NCBI GenBank assembly: GCA_016218715.1
Contig: JACRDG010000048.1
Span: 372,001-436,000, forward strand
DNA length: 64,000 bases
From: Desulfomonile tiedjei
Lineage (GTDB): Bacteria; Desulfobacterota; Desulfomonilia; Desulfomonilales; Desulfomonilaceae
Direction of reading: 5' to 3'
Positions 16,968 through 27,532 of the stretch are shown here, piece after piece. Numbering within the stretch: position 1 is the first letter of the stretch; each line of letters starts with the position of its first letter. Both the position numbers and the translations under genes were made by a program. The notes beneath the pieces were generated by a model. It made no database searches and was not told where the DNA came from. It was given only the letters and a program-made list of their open reading frames with translations.

Positions 16968-17294
16968 ATGGGTCCATACATCGTATGCCTCGTTACCATT
17001 GACGATCCTGAAAAAGCCGCTCAGATCGCCAAAATTCTGGTGGAGAAAAAGTTGGTAGCCTGTGTGAATATCCTCCCGCAAATACGATCTATTTACACAT
17101 GGAAGGGGCAATTGTGCGATGAGACCGAGCTTTTGATGATCATGAAGACGAGGGGGGATCGCTTCGGAGAACTGCAAGTCGCGGTCAAAGAGCTCCATCC
17201 CTACGAAGTTCCAGAAATTATTTCGCTAAATATCGAGGGCGGGTTTGCAGCGTACCTTAAATGGATTGATGAGTCTACCACGACAATACCGTGA
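16968..17294 (+). CDS. cutA: CutA-family divalent-ion tolerance protein
   Basis: 108 residues, the normal length of CutA1, a trimeric ferredoxin-like protein linked to copper tolerance and signalling. Family motifs are clear: CLVTIDDPEKAAQIAK, VEKKLVACVNILP, SIYTWKGQL and HPYEVPEIISL. ATG at 16968 has GGAGTG upstream; longer in-frame reading has no homology. Its last 26 bases overlap the start of rsmG, so the two are likely translationally coupled. Physiological role here is unproven. Confidence 0.95.
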   Translation: MGPYIVCLVTIDDPEKAAQIAKILVEKKLVACVNILPQIRSIYTWKGQLCDETELLMIMKTRGDRFGELQVAVKELHPYEVPEIISLNIEGGFAAYLKWIDESTTTIP

Positions 17295-17952
17295 TTTCGC
17301 GCGCCTTATAACCGATGGCGCGCGCGAGTTGGACGTGTCATTGGATCAGCCTGCTGTGGCGAAGATCGTCCGCCACATGGAACTCCTCGTCGAGTGGAAT
17401 GATCGAGTCAATCTCACAGCGCTTCGGAATCTCAGGGAGATTGCGGTCTACCATTTTCTCGACTCGTTGACGGTGTTCAAAGTGATTCGGCGGAATGCCG
17501 GGCTCCGTGTCCTTGATATTGGCTCTGGTGCAGGTTTTCCTGGTGCCGTCCTCGCCGCTGTGGATGATTCGTTACGAATGACGTTTCTCGATCGGGACCC
17601 CAAGAAAATTGTGTTCCTGAAGATTCTCATACGTGCCCTGAATACGCGCGCGGCCTCCTTCATAAATGAAAGCATCGACAGCTTCATCAGCAGATCGCTG
17701 AAAAAACCCTTCGACTTGCTCGTTTCACGTGCCTTTTCTTCCGATCCGGGGATGATCGACGCGTTCCATCCACTGGTCGAAAGCGGCGGTTTGCTCGTTT
17801 ATATGGGGGGACCGTCGGTACTCGCGCAGGAATTGTCCCTCCACCACTTCGAAGCACGCACTTCGTGGGAAGGAATACTCCCTTTTTCCGATAGATTTCG
17901 AAAGGTAATCCTCTATTCGCGTCGCGCGCAGCCACTGCTTCAAAAGACCTAA
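17269..17952 (+). CDS. rsmG: 16S rRNA (guanine-N7) methyltransferase RsmG
   Basis: RsmG (GidB) methylates G527 of 16S rRNA using SAM. The 227-residue product has the SAM site LDIGSGAGFPGAVLA, the preceding NLTALR and HFLDSLT motifs, and LVSRAFS. The start ATG at 17269 lies inside the end of cutA (26-nt overlap). As in many bacteria it sits just upstream of parA-parB near the origin; mnmG, its frequent partner, is not adjacent here. A GTTTCACGTG sequence at 17721-17730 inside the gene resembles half of a parS site. Confidence 0.94.
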   Translation: MSLPRQYRDFARLITDGARELDVSLDQPAVAKIVRHMELLVEWNDRVNLTALRNLREIAVYHFLDSLTVFKVIRRNAGLRVLDIGSGAGFPGAVLAAVDDSLRMTFLDRDPKKIVFLKILIRALNTRAASFINESIDSFISRSLKKPFDLLVSRAFSSDPGMIDAFHPLVESGGLLVYMGGPSVLAQELSLHHFEARTSWEGILPFSDRFRKVILYSRRAQPLLQKT

Positions 17953-18148
17953 TCGGCCGTAAAAGGGGTTGAAATCCCGCCTCGTGTCGTCCATGGCCGT
18001 GCCCATGCCTCTTAGGCTCGATTGACTGTCCATGCCAAAATTTCGGACTTCTCGCGAGCGGCCGATATTTCGCTTTGGCTTATGCCTCGACTTGTGATAT
18101 GAGGGTCACCCGGGCTCGTGTACTACTATATCTTGTGGGTTGGACATC

Positions 18149-18925
18149 ATGGGACGCGTAATCTGCGTATGCAATCAGAAAGGCGGGGTCGGGAAGACCA
18201 CCACCGCGGTCAATCTGGCATCCTGCATGGCTCTGGCGGAGAAGCACACGCTCCTCATCGATCTTGACCCCCAGGCAAACGCGTCCAGTGGATTGGGTAT
18301 CAGACTTGCGGCAGGGGAGAAATCGGTCTACGACCTTCTCCTCGAACGCGAATTATGCAAGGATCTCCTCAAACCCACCGCGCTTGAGTATCTGCATCTG
18401 CTGCCTGCTACCCAGGACCTCATCGGAGCCGAAGTGGAGCTGATCACCCTCGAGGCTCGAGAGCGTTTGCTTTCCAAGGCGCTCGCTGGGATCCGGACGT
18501 TATACGACTATATTTTCATTGATTGCCCCCCGTCGCTGGGATTCCTCACACTCAATGCGCTGGTCGCTGCCGACACGGTGCTAGTCCCGATTCAGTGCGA
18601 GTACTATGCGCTGGAAGGGGTTGGAAACCTGATACACACGATTCGGCGGGTGCGTGCGAGTTACAACAACGCTCTGAGAATTGAAGGTTTTCTCTTGACC
18701 ATGTTCGACTCTCGGAACAATCTGAGTCATCAGGTGGCAGAGGACGTGAGGCACAATCTGACCAGTCAGGTTTTCCACACGGTTATTCCGCGAAACGTCA
18801 AGCTCTCGGAGTCACCGAGTTTCGGCAAGCCCGTTGTGCTCTACGACCTCACCTCGCGTGGCGCAGTCAGTTATCTCGATTTGTCGAAGGAGATCATGGA
18901 TGCTGAAGGCAACGGAAACGCCTAA
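18149..18925 (+). CDS. parA: chromosome-partitioning ATPase ParA/Soj
   Basis: 258 residues. ParA is a deviant Walker ATPase that moves ParB-bound origins apart. The deviant Walker A CNQKGGVGKTTTAVNLA, Walker A' LIDLDPQANAS and the switch region IFIDCPPSLGFLTLNAL are all present. The chromosomal type lacks an N-terminal HTH, as here. ATG at 18149 is chosen over an in-frame TTG three codons upstream. The 3' end overlaps parB by 26 nt. Its place next to dnaA and oriC is the usual one. Confidence 0.96.
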   Translation: MGRVICVCNQKGGVGKTTTAVNLASCMALAEKHTLLIDLDPQANASSGLGIRLAAGEKSVYDLLLERELCKDLLKPTALEYLHLLPATQDLIGAEVELITLEARERLLSKALAGIRTLYDYIFIDCPPSLGFLTLNALVAADTVLVPIQCEYYALEGVGNLIHTIRRVRASYNNALRIEGFLLTMFDSRNNLSHQVAEDVRHNLTSQVFHTVIPRNVKLSESPSFGKPVVLYDLTSRGAVSYLDLSKEIMDAEGNGNA

Positions 18926-19799
18926 GAGACGCACTGCTTTGGGCCAAGGGCTTCAGGCATTGATCCCAGTCGAGGAAACAGCCGATCAGAGAGTCTCCGA
19001 TCGTTCGGTCAAATGGATACCGATCGATTCGTTGCTTCCCAACCCCTATCAGCCTCGACGGACCTTCGCTGAGGACGCACTGCGGGATCTCGCCGCTTCC
19101 ATCAAGGAGATGGGGGTGATTCAGCCGCTCATCGTGCGGAAGACCCCGGCCGGTAAGTACGAGATCGTCGCGGGGGAGCGGCGGTGGCGTGCCGCGGGCA
19201 TGGCGGAATTCACGACTATCCCGGTGATCGTGCGACAGCTCTCCGATTCTGAATCTCTGGAGATAGCCCTGATAGAGAATCTGCAAAGGGAAAACCTCAA
19301 CCCGCTCGACACCGCCGAAGCCTACGACACGCTCATCGCAAAATTCTCGTATACCCACGACAGCCTCGCTAAGCGCATCGGTAAAGACCGCACGAGCGTC
19401 ACCAATCACCTGCGACTACTGAAGCTGCCGGAGCCGGTGAAACAGCACCTCCGCAACGAACTCATTTCCATGGGCCATGCGAGGACCCTCCTGGCCGTGG
19501 AAAGTGTGCCGACCCTCCTGAAACTTTCCGAGAAGACCATCAATCGCAAGCTTTCCGTCAGAGAGCTGGAGAGAATCGTCCAGAATTATAAGGACAAACA
19601 TCAGGTTAAAGCAGCCCCCGTTCCCGTCCGCGATGAAGAGACAGCCGCTCTGGAAACGAGGCTGTCACGCTATCTCTCTACCAGAGTGACGATCAAGACA
19701 AAGAACAATAATGCCGGTAAGATAGAGATTCACTTCCACTCAAAGGAAGAACTGGCACGTCTTCTTGACGCGGTTGGCTATTCGGAAGATTTCTCTTGA
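18900..19799 (+). CDS. parB: chromosome-partitioning protein ParB/Spo0J
   Basis: 299 residues. ParB is a CTP-dependent clamp that loads at parS sites. Residues about 40-130 form the CTPase domain with PNPYQPRRTF, the C-motif region GVIQPLIVRK and the P-motif GERRWRAAGMA. ENLQRENLNPLDTAEAY follows, and then an HTH (SLAKRIGKDRTSVTNHLRLLKL) and a C-terminal dimer domain. The start at 18900 lies inside parA. N-terminal RTALGQGLQALIP is typical of chromosomal ParB. dnaA follows 67 bp later. Confidence 0.96.
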   Translation: MLKATETPKRRTALGQGLQALIPVEETADQRVSDRSVKWIPIDSLLPNPYQPRRTFAEDALRDLAASIKEMGVIQPLIVRKTPAGKYEIVAGERRWRAAGMAEFTTIPVIVRQLSDSESLEIALIENLQRENLNPLDTAEAYDTLIAKFSYTHDSLAKRIGKDRTSVTNHLRLLKLPEPVKQHLRNELISMGHARTLLAVESVPTLLKLSEKTINRKLSVRELERIVQNYKDKHQVKAAPVPVRDEETAALETRLSRYLSTRVTIKTKNNNAGKIEIHFHSKEELARLLDAVGYSEDFS

Positions 19800-19866
19800 A
19801 ATCGCTAGCCCCTCGTGTTACCTTTGTTTTATTATACTATTAAAAATATTGGTGTTTTCGTTAACG

Positions 19867-21219
19867 ATGGACCAGACCTGGACACGTTGCATGGATCTCT
19901 TGCGCACTCAACTGAGTCAGCACGCGATGGTGACTTGGCTGGAGCCGATCGTGTGCGAGAAATTCTCGGACAGCCGAATTGCTCTGTCCGTCCCCAACAA
20001 CTTCTTCATAGTCTGGATCAAGGATAAGTACCTGGGGCTCATACGGGACGCTCTTCTGCAAACCACCGGTTCAGAGTACGAAATCGAGATTCAGTCACGG
20101 GATGACGCAGTGCCCGACCAGGAGAGCTCTCTTCCCAGCGAGGCGACCGCTACCGCGTCCTCTCCGGATGATCCTTCCATCACGGATGAATTCGCGCTCA
20201 CGCACAATCTGAACCCAAGGTACACCTTCGAGAGCTTTGTGGTGGGCTCCTGTAATCAGTTTGCTCACGCAGCAGCCATGTCCGTTGCCGAGAACCTGGG
20301 AGGGAGCTACAACCCGCTGTTCATATACGGTGGAGTCGGCCTGGGAAAGACCCACCTGATGAGTTCGATCGGCTACGCGGTCCTGTCGAGAGACAAGAGC
20401 AAGAAAGTCTCTTTCACGACCTCAGAGGAATTCACGAACGAGATGATCAATTGCATTCGTTTCGATCGTATGCCTGAATTTAGACAAAAATATCGCAACG
20501 TAGACTTGTTACTTATTGACGACGTTCAGTTTCTCGCGTCAAAGGAGCGAACTCAAGAGGAATTTTTTCACACATTCAATAGTATCTACGAAAACCGAAA
20601 GCAGATCGTCATCACCTCGGACAGGTCTCCCAACGAGATCTCCGAGATGGAACACCGGCTCCGATCGCGTTTCAGTTGGGGGCTCATCGCGGATATGGGG
20701 GTGCCGGACCTCGAGACAAGGGTGGCAATCCTGAAGCGGAAGGGCTTTGAGGATCAAGTGGAGTTGCCGGATTCGGTCGCATATTTTCTGGCCGAGCATA
20801 TCACTTCCAATGTCCGTGAACTGGTCGGGTACCTCGTTCGGGTGATCGCCATGAGCACCTTTCAGGCTGTCCCTTTATCCAAAGAGCTGGCCGAGGCCGC
20901 TCTACGCGACATTATCCATCGGAACGTCAAGAAGGTGACCATCGACGATATTATCCTTCAGGTGTCCAAGGCCTTCAACGTCAAGCCGTCGGACATTAAG
21001 TCCAAGAAGAAGCACAAGTTATACTCTCTGCCGCGGCAGGTCGGCATGTTTCTGGCCAGGGAACTGACCGAACTCTCTTACCCGGTGATCGGGCAAGCCT
21101 TTGGAGGAAAGGATCATTCGACGGTGATTCACGCCACGAGGAAAATCGAAAAAGCTCTTGAAAACAATCATACTCTCAGAAATACGGTGGACGCGCTAAA
21201 ACGGGACATCCGGGGGTGA
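19867..21219 (+). CDS. dnaA: replication initiator DnaA
   Basis: 450 residues. Domain I (1-80, MDQTWTRCMDLLRTQL) is followed by a short linker and then the AAA+ domain with Walker A YGGVGLGKTHLMSSIG, Walker B LLLIDDVQFL and sensor/arginine-finger region RLRSRFSWGL. Domain IV carries the DnaA-box-binding signature GQAFGGKDHSTVIHA. The ATG at 19867 is chosen by homology of domain I; no good ribosome binding site is seen and upstream sequence is AT-rich. The origin follows directly. Confidence 0.97.
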   Translation: MDQTWTRCMDLLRTQLSQHAMVTWLEPIVCEKFSDSRIALSVPNNFFIVWIKDKYLGLIRDALLQTTGSEYEIEIQSRDDAVPDQESSLPSEATATASSPDDPSITDEFALTHNLNPRYTFESFVVGSCNQFAHAAAMSVAENLGGSYNPLFIYGGVGLGKTHLMSSIGYAVLSRDKSKKVSFTTSEEFTNEMINCIRFDRMPEFRQKYRNVDLLLIDDVQFLASKERTQEEFFHTFNSIYENRKQIVITSDRSPNEISEMEHRLRSRFSWGLIADMGVPDLETRVAILKRKGFEDQVELPDSVAYFLAEHITSNVRELVGYLVRVIAMSTFQAVPLSKELAEAALRDIIHRNVKKVTIDDIILQVSKAFNVKPSDIKSKKKHKLYSLPRQVGMFLARELTELSYPVIGQAFGGKDHSTVIHATRKIEKALENNHTLRNTVDALKRDIRG

Positions 21220-21443
21220 AAATGTCTGCCGGTTGGTTGTGGATAACCTGTTCAAGGCTTCCGGATAACGTGAGCCCCCTGTCCTGTGCACTTTTGGTTA
21301 ACTGTTCCATCCACAGGAACTCAACAGGTGACTTTGGCCGGCAGCAAGGGTTTCGATGCGTTTTTCACAAATTCACAGCCCCTTCTAGTGCTACTAGATA
21401 TTTAATTATTTATAATTATTAAGAGGGAAGAAAGGAGATTTTC
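21220..21443. other. oriC: replication origin (oriC) candidate
   Basis: 224 bp between dnaA and dnaN. TGTGGATAA at 21238-21246 is a perfect DnaA box (TTATCCACA) on the minus strand. Seven-of-nine matches lie at 21260-21268 (minus), 21307-21315 and 21361-21369. A roughly 27-bp stretch of almost only A and T (21396-21422) beside dnaN fits a DNA unwinding element. Boxes on one side and the AT tract on the other is the usual bacterial layout. The parA-parB-dnaA-dnaN-gyrB context supports it. Confidence 0.75.
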
Positions 21444-22541
21444 ATGATCTTTGAGATAGCGAAGGAATCCCTCCTCGACGGCCTAACCAAGGCCGTTCCG
21501 ATCACCGAAAAGAAATCGGCTCTTCCGATCCTTTCGCACGTGCTCCTTAACGCGACTGATCCTGAGCTGGTTCTCATCGCTACGGATCTCTCCGTCGGCT
21601 TGCGGATGCAGTATCCGTGTGAGATAAAGGAAGCCGGCATCCTCGCGGTTCCCTGTAGGAAACTGTTCGAGATGGTCAAAGAGCTTGGGACGGGGACGGT
21701 TCATCTTTCGCTCGGTGAAACGGGGCGTCTCAAGATCATGTCCGGCAAGAGTGTGTTCGAGCTGGCGGCCATGGATGCATCCGATTATCCGGCTTGGTTG
21801 TCTTATGAAGAAGTGGAGACCGCTCCTCTTCAGTCCGAAAAACTCGTATTCATGCTGGACAAGACCCTTTTCGCCTGTTCCAACGATGAGTCGAGGTTCA
21901 ATCTCAACGGGGTCCTTTTCGAGCAGAATGAGGACAGGATCAAGCTGGTGGCCACGGACGGGCACCGGCTTGCGACTATCGACGAAGATCTGGGGATGGT
22001 TATTCCGTCCCGGAAAGTCGTGGTTGCCAAGAAGAACCTGATCGAGTTGAAAAGGATGCTGGAGGGGTTCAAGGAAGAGGTACGACTCGGTTTTGAGGCG
22101 AAGAACCTGATCGTGAAGACGGATCGTTTCATGATGACGGTTCGCCTCACTGAAGGAGACTACCCTGATTACCGCAAGGTGATACCCAAGCCCGGAGCCC
22201 GGATTGTCAAGACGAATCACGACCAGGTGATACAAACATTGAGGAGAGCTGCGGTCCTTACGTCCGAACGGAACAAGGGGATAACGATTGACGTGAGACC
22301 CGGCGCGATGGAAATCACCGCGGTACATCCTGACCTGGGGATCGCGCAAGATGTGGTTGATGCCAGTTACGAGGGCGAAGCGTTTTCGGTCATTGTCAAT
22401 GTCAATTATCTCATGGATTCTCTGGCTTCTATTAATACTGAGGCAGTATCCTTTGATTTTCACGATGACGGCGGCCCTATCGTCGTGAATGCGGAGCCTG
22501 CAGCAAATTACTTCAACCTGGTAATGCCCATGAGAAAATAG
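21444..22541 (+). CDS. dnaN: DNA polymerase III beta sliding clamp
   Basis: 365 residues, normal for the ring-shaped processivity clamp. The three-fold repeat is visible, with N-terminal LLDGLTKAVPITEKKSALPI, central LLFACSNDESRFNLNGVL-like segment (residues about 130-150), and the C-terminal VMPMRK that forms part of the partner-binding pocket. AAAGGAG precedes the ATG. An intrinsic terminator lies between it and gyrB, so a share of transcripts probably end here. Confidence 0.97.
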   Translation: MIFEIAKESLLDGLTKAVPITEKKSALPILSHVLLNATDPELVLIATDLSVGLRMQYPCEIKEAGILAVPCRKLFEMVKELGTGTVHLSLGETGRLKIMSGKSVFELAAMDASDYPAWLSYEEVETAPLQSEKLVFMLDKTLFACSNDESRFNLNGVLFEQNEDRIKLVATDGHRLATIDEDLGMVIPSRKVVVAKKNLIELKRMLEGFKEEVRLGFEAKNLIVKTDRFMMTVRLTEGDYPDYRKVIPKPGARIVKTNHDQVIQTLRRAAVLTSERNKGITIDVRPGAMEITAVHPDLGIAQDVVDASYEGEAFSVIVNVNYLMDSLASINTEAVSFDFHDDGGPIVVNAEPAANYFNLVMPMRK

Positions 22542-22547
22542 CCCACG

Positions 22548-25019
<2,472 letters not shown>

Positions 25020-25028
25020 TCTAAATTC

Positions 25029-25046
25029 GCCTTCAGACTTGAAGGC
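25029..25046. terminator. short hairpin after gyrB
   Basis: GCCTTCA (25029-25035), loop GACT, TGAAGGC (25040-25046): a perfect 7-bp stem ten bases past the gyrB stop. No T tract follows on either side, so termination is uncertain. Confidence 0.35.
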
Positions 25047-25156
25047 ACGGCGAGTAGGAATGCGATAAGAATGATTCCAGGGGAACGCCCGTTTCCGGTG
25101 TCACCCTGGAACCACGTTTCGCGGGAACTCAGATCCTCTTGAAGGGTCAAAGCTGC

Positions 25157-26092
25157 TTATACGGCAGGTCTTGGCAAGAGGCCTGCCATCTCGGCGATTT
25201 CTCCCACCTTTTCTTCCCATTCGATGGCCATGATGTGCACGCCTGCGACACCGGGGACCTGCTTGAGTTCCTGGATGATCTCCACGGCGATCTTGATCCC
25301 CTCTTCGGCCTGCTTTTCCTTTGGCGTGTCCTTCATGCGCTGGATCAAATGATCGGGCACATCCATTCCCGGCACTTTGGAGGCCATGTACCGCGCCATT
25401 CCCAGCGACTTGAACGGGGTGACTCCGCCCAGGATATACACCTTCTCATGAAGGCCGCGGTCCACGACCCCTTTCATCCACTCCTTGAACTTGTCAAGAT
25501 TGAAGATGCACTGGGTCTGGATGAATTCCACTCCTGCCGCGACCTTCTTGGCCAGACGAGGCACGCGGATCGCGAACGGGTCGGCAAAAGGATTCTCGGC
25601 CGCACCGATAAAGAGTTTCGGAGCGCCCTTGATATCGTCTCCGCCCATGAACTTCCCCTCGTCCCGCATGGTTCGCACGGTGCGAATCAACTGGATCGAG
25701 TCGAGATCGAACACGTTCTTTGCCTGGGGATGATCCCCGAATTTCTGGTGGTCCCCCGAGAGGCAGAGCATGTTCTTGATGCCGAGTGCGGCGCCTCCCA
25801 GAATATCGCTCTGGATGGCTATGCGGTTGCGGTCACGGCAGACCATCTGCATGACCGGCTCGAGTCCTTCCTGCATCATGACGACAGCGGAAGATATGGA
25901 GGACATCCGGACCACGGAGGTCTGGTTGTCGGTAATGTTGAAGGCATCGGCCTTGCTCTTGAGCAGGGCGCACTTCTTGCGAATGACCTCAGGATCGGCG
26001 CCTCTGGGAGGACCGCATTCGCCGGTGACGGCAAATTGGCCTGATTTCAGGATCTTTTCTAGTCTACTGTCAGTCTTGCACTCGCCGCTCAT
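25157..26092 (-). CDS. metF: methylenetetrahydrofolate reductase MetF
   Basis: 311 residues of the FAD-binding TIM-barrel MTHFR family, reducing methylene-tetrahydrofolate to methyl-tetrahydrofolate. Visible segments include FAVTGECGPPRGADPE at the N-terminus, LCLSGDHQKFG, GAAENPFADPF and TQCIFNLDKFKEW. It overlaps metV by 4 nt and ends the mvhD-metV-metF run. This arrangement is known from acetogens and sulfate reducers, where MetF works in the methyl branch of the Wood-Ljungdahl pathway rather than only in methionine synthesis. Direction (CO2 fixation or acetate oxidation) cannot be read from sequence. Confidence 0.94.
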   Translation of the reverse strand: MSGECKTDSRLEKILKSGQFAVTGECGPPRGADPEVIRKKCALLKSKADAFNITDNQTSVVRMSSISSAVVMMQEGLEPVMQMVCRDRNRIAIQSDILGGAALGIKNMLCLSGDHQKFGDHPQAKNVFDLDSIQLIRTVRTMRDEGKFMGGDDIKGAPKLFIGAAENPFADPFAIRVPRLAKKVAAGVEFIQTQCIFNLDKFKEWMKGVVDRGLHEKVYILGGVTPFKSLGMARYMASKVPGMDVPDHLIQRMKDTPKEKQAEEGIKIAVEIIQELKQVPGVAGVHIMAIEWEEKVGEIAEMAGLLPRPAV

Positions 26093-26757
26093 CTCTGAAA
26101 GTCCTCCCTGATCATCTTGCGGGGACCCCCGTCCCTGTTGGTTCGCCAGTCGCAGGCCATGTTGATTTCTTCATACCGATCCATTTGGCCGAGGGCTTCG
26201 AGGCGATCGACAATGAGTTGCCACCCGCACGGGACTTCGGGGTCGATTTCGCACTTGCCTTTGGTGGATCCGCCGCACGGACCATTCAGGAGGCTCTTGG
26301 AGCATCGAGCAATCGGGCAGATGCCGCCGGTATAGGCGAGCTTGCATTCGCCGCAGGTCTGGCATCGCTCCACGTAGTATCCTTCTTTGACCGAGCCGCC
26401 GACAAAGGTAGTATTCAGAGCCGGATACAGAGGGGTGGTGGTGTACCGTTCGGCCATGAACTGCACTCCGGCGCCGCAAGCCATGGAGAGGACCGCATCG
26501 ACCTCAGGTATCAGCGCGGCTACCTCTTCTACATATTCCGGGTCGCACTGTCGTTCGACGGTCTTTTCGATAATCTCCAGCGGAGAGCCTTCGTTATCTC
26601 GGGCCATCCTCAACTGGCTTGAGAGGACCTGAACCGCGTCATGTCCTCCCGTGAGACAAACGGTCACGCAACCGCCGCAACCGAGGACTAGGACCTTCTT
26701 GTGACCCTCGAGCGTTTTCTTTATTTCGTCGAAGGGCTTTCTTTCGCCTACAACCAT
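26089..26757 (-). CDS. metV: MetV, zinc-binding MTHFR partner subunit
   Basis: 222 residues of the MTHFR C-terminal / MetV family. The N-terminal half has GCGGCVTVCLTGGH and MACGAGVQF. The C-terminal half has a cysteine cluster CQTCGECKLAYTGGICPIARC followed by CSKSLLNGPCGG. MetV forms a complex with MetF and passes electrons to it in acetogens. It overlaps metF by 4 nt and follows mvhD by 48 bp. Metal content (zinc or FeS) is inferred from the cysteines and family data. Confidence 0.88.
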   Translation of the reverse strand: MVVGERKPFDEIKKTLEGHKKVLVLGCGGCVTVCLTGGHDAVQVLSSQLRMARDNEGSPLEIIEKTVERQCDPEYVEEVAALIPEVDAVLSMACGAGVQFMAERYTTTPLYPALNTTFVGGSVKEGYYVERCQTCGECKLAYTGGICPIARCSKSLLNGPCGGSTKGKCEIDPEVPCGWQLIVDRLEALGQMDRYEEINMACDWRTNRDGGPRKMIREDFQR

Positions 26758-26805
26758 CTTATGCCTCCAAAGGGACGTTCCGGGAAAAGCTTGCTGATGA
26801 GCGGA

Positions 26806-27246
26806 TCATGCGGCTTCTTCCTGTGGTGCTTTCGTTTTCTTGCTCAAGGGGCTCGGTCCGAGTTCTCGTATGCGCTCGGTAAATTCCCGGGCCACTTCAG
26901 CGAATCTGGGACCCATGGCTGCGCTCATGTTGAACATTTCAAGACGTTCGGGTTCGAGACCGACTTCCTGAATGAGTTTCTTCGTGTAATTGACTCGAGG
27001 CTTTGCCACGAGATTTCCATGCATGAAATGGCAGTCACCTTCAAGGCAGCCAGCAACGTACACACCATCCGCGCCCTTCTCGAAAGCTCTCAGCAAGAAT
27101 CTCGGCGTGACCTTTCCCGTACAGGGGAGTCGGATGACTCGGATGTTTGGGGGATATTCCAGCCTCATACTTCCCGCCAAGTCTGCTGCGCCATAAGCAC
27201 AGTAATGACAACAGAATGCAACGATAACTGGCTCGAAATCTGCCAT
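26806..27246 (-). CDS. mvhD: MvhD/FrhD-like [2Fe-2S] electron-transfer subunit
   Basis: 146 residues of the MvhD/HdrA-partner delta-subunit family. The iron-sulfur cysteines are in AFCCHYCAYGAADLAG, RLPCTGKV and GCLEGDCHF. In methanogens and acetogens MvhD links a hydrogenase or dehydrogenase to HdrA. Here it precedes metV-metF with no hdrA, hdrB or hdrC in the neighbourhood, so its electron donor must be encoded elsewhere. CAGGAGA lies 9 nt before the ATG. The last 25 residues are a Lys/Pro/Glu-rich tail. Confidence 0.9.
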   Translation of the reverse strand: MADFEPVIVAFCCHYCAYGAADLAGSMRLEYPPNIRVIRLPCTGKVTPRFLLRAFEKGADGVYVAGCLEGDCHFMHGNLVAKPRVNYTKKLIQEVGLEPERLEMFNMSAAMGPRFAEVAREFTERIRELGPSPLSKKTKAPQEEAA

Positions 27247-27532
27247 TAGATCGGTCTCCTGAATGTAATGGTGATTGGAGAGGCGAAGGGGACAACTTCA
27301 TTTTTAACCGAATCAAGAAAAAATTGCAAGGGGTTGACGATCCAAAATTCTCCGAGTCGTGTCGCGTGTTCTTCGAATCGGTCGTGTTGGGGTTTCGGCC
27401 AATGACACGTTGACTCCCGATGCGGGACCCGATATATTTGCAGCTCCAATTCCTGAAAACAGGCTATTCACGAACGGTCGGCGTGACGAACGACGCTGGA
27501 TAGCCGCAAGGATACAGCAGGTTCGCGTGGGA

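Noticed and set aside
25139-26044. Open frame of 301 codons on the plus strand
   Set aside because: Antisense to metF; His/Asp/Leu-rich shadow.
27247-27532. Riboswitch in the mvhD or glycosyltransferase leaders
   Set aside because: No conserved riboswitch core could be recognised by eye.
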